A stretch of 64,000 nt of DNA. Source: Luidia sarsii. Lineage: Eukaryota; Echinodermata; Asteroidea; Paxillosida; Luidiidae. A program made the position numbers and the translations under genes. The first letter of the stretch is position 1. Each line of letters starts with the position of its first letter. The stretch is from NCBI GenBank assembly GCA_949987565.1, contig OX465111.1:9009202-9073201 (forward strand), read 5' to 3'. Below are positions 62,298-64,000 of this stretch, in pieces. A model generated the notes under the pieces. It ran no database searches. It was not told the DNA's origin and saw only the letters and a list, made by a program, of their open reading frames with translations.

Positions 62298-64000
62298 ATT
62301 TGGCATAATCGGGGCTTGAAAGGTGGCCCTATTTTATCTTTAGGAGTAGAGGGAGGGATATGCAGAAATTCGGCGTGGACGCCTGCACACGAGTTGCCTC
62401 AACTTGATCATCGTCGTCTCGGCTGACATCCTACCGTGAAACCTAGCCCAAGCCTTCAACATACCCGTTGTTTCGGAATCAATCCGCCCCCAACTTAGAT
62501 AAAAGCAAAATCAATGACTCGCATTCGCCAACCCCTATCTTGCTATCTTCAGGAAAGATCCGTGACTGAATGTTTCTAATAACATCACGGAATCAAAATC
62601 AACAAAATTTACAGTACGACCGAATTATCCCAATAACGCGCACTGTTTTGTTTTGGTGTGTGCGTGACGAATGACATCCAAATGTTTGAGCGGAAGCATG
62701 ACCGTTCAGCCAGAATAGCGCCCTCAATACGTATAAAATACAGGTTACTTCGTTCTGATGCAGGATACGTCGATGCAAAAATACGTCTCGCTCCTGATCA
62801 ATTACCTACACCTTTTAAGTTTCCAGGGACAATTTCCACCGAAATTACGAGATTCCCGTGCGTAAACTAATGATTCAAAGTGATTTCACTCGTTTTCTTT
62901 GGTCATTCTTATTGATGGTTTTTGTGTGTGTGGAAAAACGAGCCATGAAAGTAGGTTTAGTGCGCAGCGCTCTCTACCGGATCACAACGAAGTCCACAAG
63001 CTCGGCTGAAATGCCAGAGCCCCTATTACCCAGTTTGACTAAAGTGTTAGACGTGTGAACTTGTTACGCAATGCAGATGGCCTTGTGTAAAAACAAAAAC
63101 ACAAAACAAACCGCTCGTCTAACAGCATGTAGGTGGTTTGATCACTTGGGGCACATTTTCATTTCCATGTTTTGTTCTGCGGGATTCAGTATTCTGCACT
63201 CTTTACTCTCTGACAACGAAATTCAAAAGCCCGCCGCCAACTGCCATGACATTCAAAATCCGGCTCGCCTATAAATGTATTAGTTGCGCTCAAAATAATG
63301 TCGCGTGAATCAGACGACCTTGCGCAAGAAACACAAGGCTAACAACAGCAAGGTTCGTGGTTTTATTCCGGGGTGCTGCTGTTTTTCATTTAAACTATAC
63401 TTCACAAGTTCTATATATATTTATATAAAATCTTGGTTACGCCCAATAGTTCAGTAAAGTTATGAAGCCTTCTCAGGCCTGTATTCGAACTTGTGAAGTA
63501 TAGTTTAGTCAGCACCGGAGGATACTAGTCTAACCACGGAAAGAGTATGGTAATTCCGAAACGTTGATTCCCTTGGTTCTTTGCAGAAGAGCGCATACAT
63601 GTAAAAAGATACATCTCAGACGGTGTAACCGCAAACTATTCCAAACAATATCATATTTATACGAACAATTTCGACAACGAAATCCCAAAGCCTGCCCCCA
63701 ACGGCCATGGCCCTTATAATCCCGCTTGCCTATTAACGTACCGTATTAGCTGCGTAGACATGCTGCTTGATTCAGGTTGCCTGGTGAAAAAAACGCTTGT
63801 CTAGCAACCTACTTGAGTCCACGCTTGATGCTGTTCATATTGCTGCAGTGGTGCAGCATACTATTGCAATCCGAGATGGCTCCGCACAGCTGATTATCAT
63901 AAAGTGTGGACCCACAGCTCTTTTTTTAATCAGGGGCCTTTGGAGTCTAATTAACTTATACATTGTAAAACATGTCAGGCTAAAGACGACCCGCGTGTTG
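62298..64000 (+). repeat. Rightmost, diverged satellite monomer (partial)
   Basis: Resembles the first array monomers (TTACGCCCAATAGTTCAG and GTCTAATTAACTTATACATT, as at 19.5 and 20.0 kb) more than the central ones. Its M2 B-box is mutated to GGTTTTATTCC (about 63359-63369). The array continues past the window. Confidence 0.8.

Larger units (their letters stand above)
18290..64000 (+). repeat. Macrosatellite: ~25 head-to-tail monomers of ~1.72 kb
   Basis: One ~1.72-kb unit is repeated in the same orientation from about 18290 to the right edge and beyond. Using the TAA after ATTTCTCGTG as a marker, its last base falls at 18342, 20069, 21786, 23507, 25229, 26952, 28673, 30395, 32117, 33839, 35562, 37285, 39015, 40736, 42458, 44180, 45903, 47633, 49354, 51076, 52804, 54534, 56262, 59281 and 62298. 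Intervals are 1717-1730 bp, except two of 3019 and 3017 that carry a 1289-bp Penelope-like insertion (with flanking repeat). Edge monomers are the most diverged and central ones nearly identical, as expected from homogenisation by unequal exchange. Short open frames recur in every unit on both strands but lack homology. I do not recognise the family. Confidence 0.97.

Noticed and set aside
18290..64000. Recurrent 60-88 residue open frames in every satellite monomer, both strands
   Set aside because: They overlap each other on opposite strands, have no recognisable domain or homology, and recur only because the DNA repeats. Substitutions between monomers show no obvious coding constraint.

Overview
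The window looks like animal (metazoan) nuclear DNA. It has a multi-exon gene with GT-AG introns and an AATAAA poly(A) signal, intronic MITE-like elements and tRNA-like SINE heads, a long macrosatellite and a Penelope-like retroelement. A complement C3-type protein that keeps both the thioester and the C345C tail, in a moderately AT-rich genome, suggests a marine invertebrate, plausibly a deuterostome such as an echinoderm, hemichordate or lancelet. The species cannot be fixed from this sequence alone.

Region 1 (1-15.9 kb, + strand) is the 3' part of a complement C3-like thioester-protein gene. I traced 17 exons whose splice phases agree throughout. They total 2112 nt, or 703 residues plus a stop. 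They cover the thioester domain (GCGEQ, with the catalytic His retained), the CUB and MG8 regions, a linker and the C-terminal C345C/netrin-like domain ending in GCPT. The 5' part of the gene lies off the left edge. The introns hold two TAA-flanked Harbinger-like MITEs, a 30-bp minisatellite of about 2.1 kb in intron 7, a second degenerate short-period array beside it, a diverged tandem duplication in intron 8, and tRNA-like sequences.

Region 2 (15.95-18.29 kb) is non-coding. It holds a tRNA-like SINE head and, at 17.26 kb, an isolated internally deleted relic of the satellite that follows.

Region 3 (18.29-64.0 kb, running off the right edge) is a head-to-tail macrosatellite of about 25 monomers of 1717-1730 bp. 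It shows nested near-identical tandem duplications of 1, 2, 3 and 5 monomers. No monomer carries a convincing protein gene. Each monomer contains three diverged copies of a module of about 150-165 bp whose right half looks tRNA-like, plus a 21-bp inverted repeat. Two adjacent monomers carry the same 1276-bp, 5'-truncated Penelope-like element (minus strand; RT fragment plus frameshifted GIY-YIG nuclease) at the same base with a 13-bp flanking direct repeat. This implies one insertion later copied by gene conversion or unequal exchange.

The most unusual feature is the macrosatellite: apparently tRNA/SINE-like modules, triplicated, then amplified as a 1.72-kb unit, and later used as a target by a Penelope-like element.
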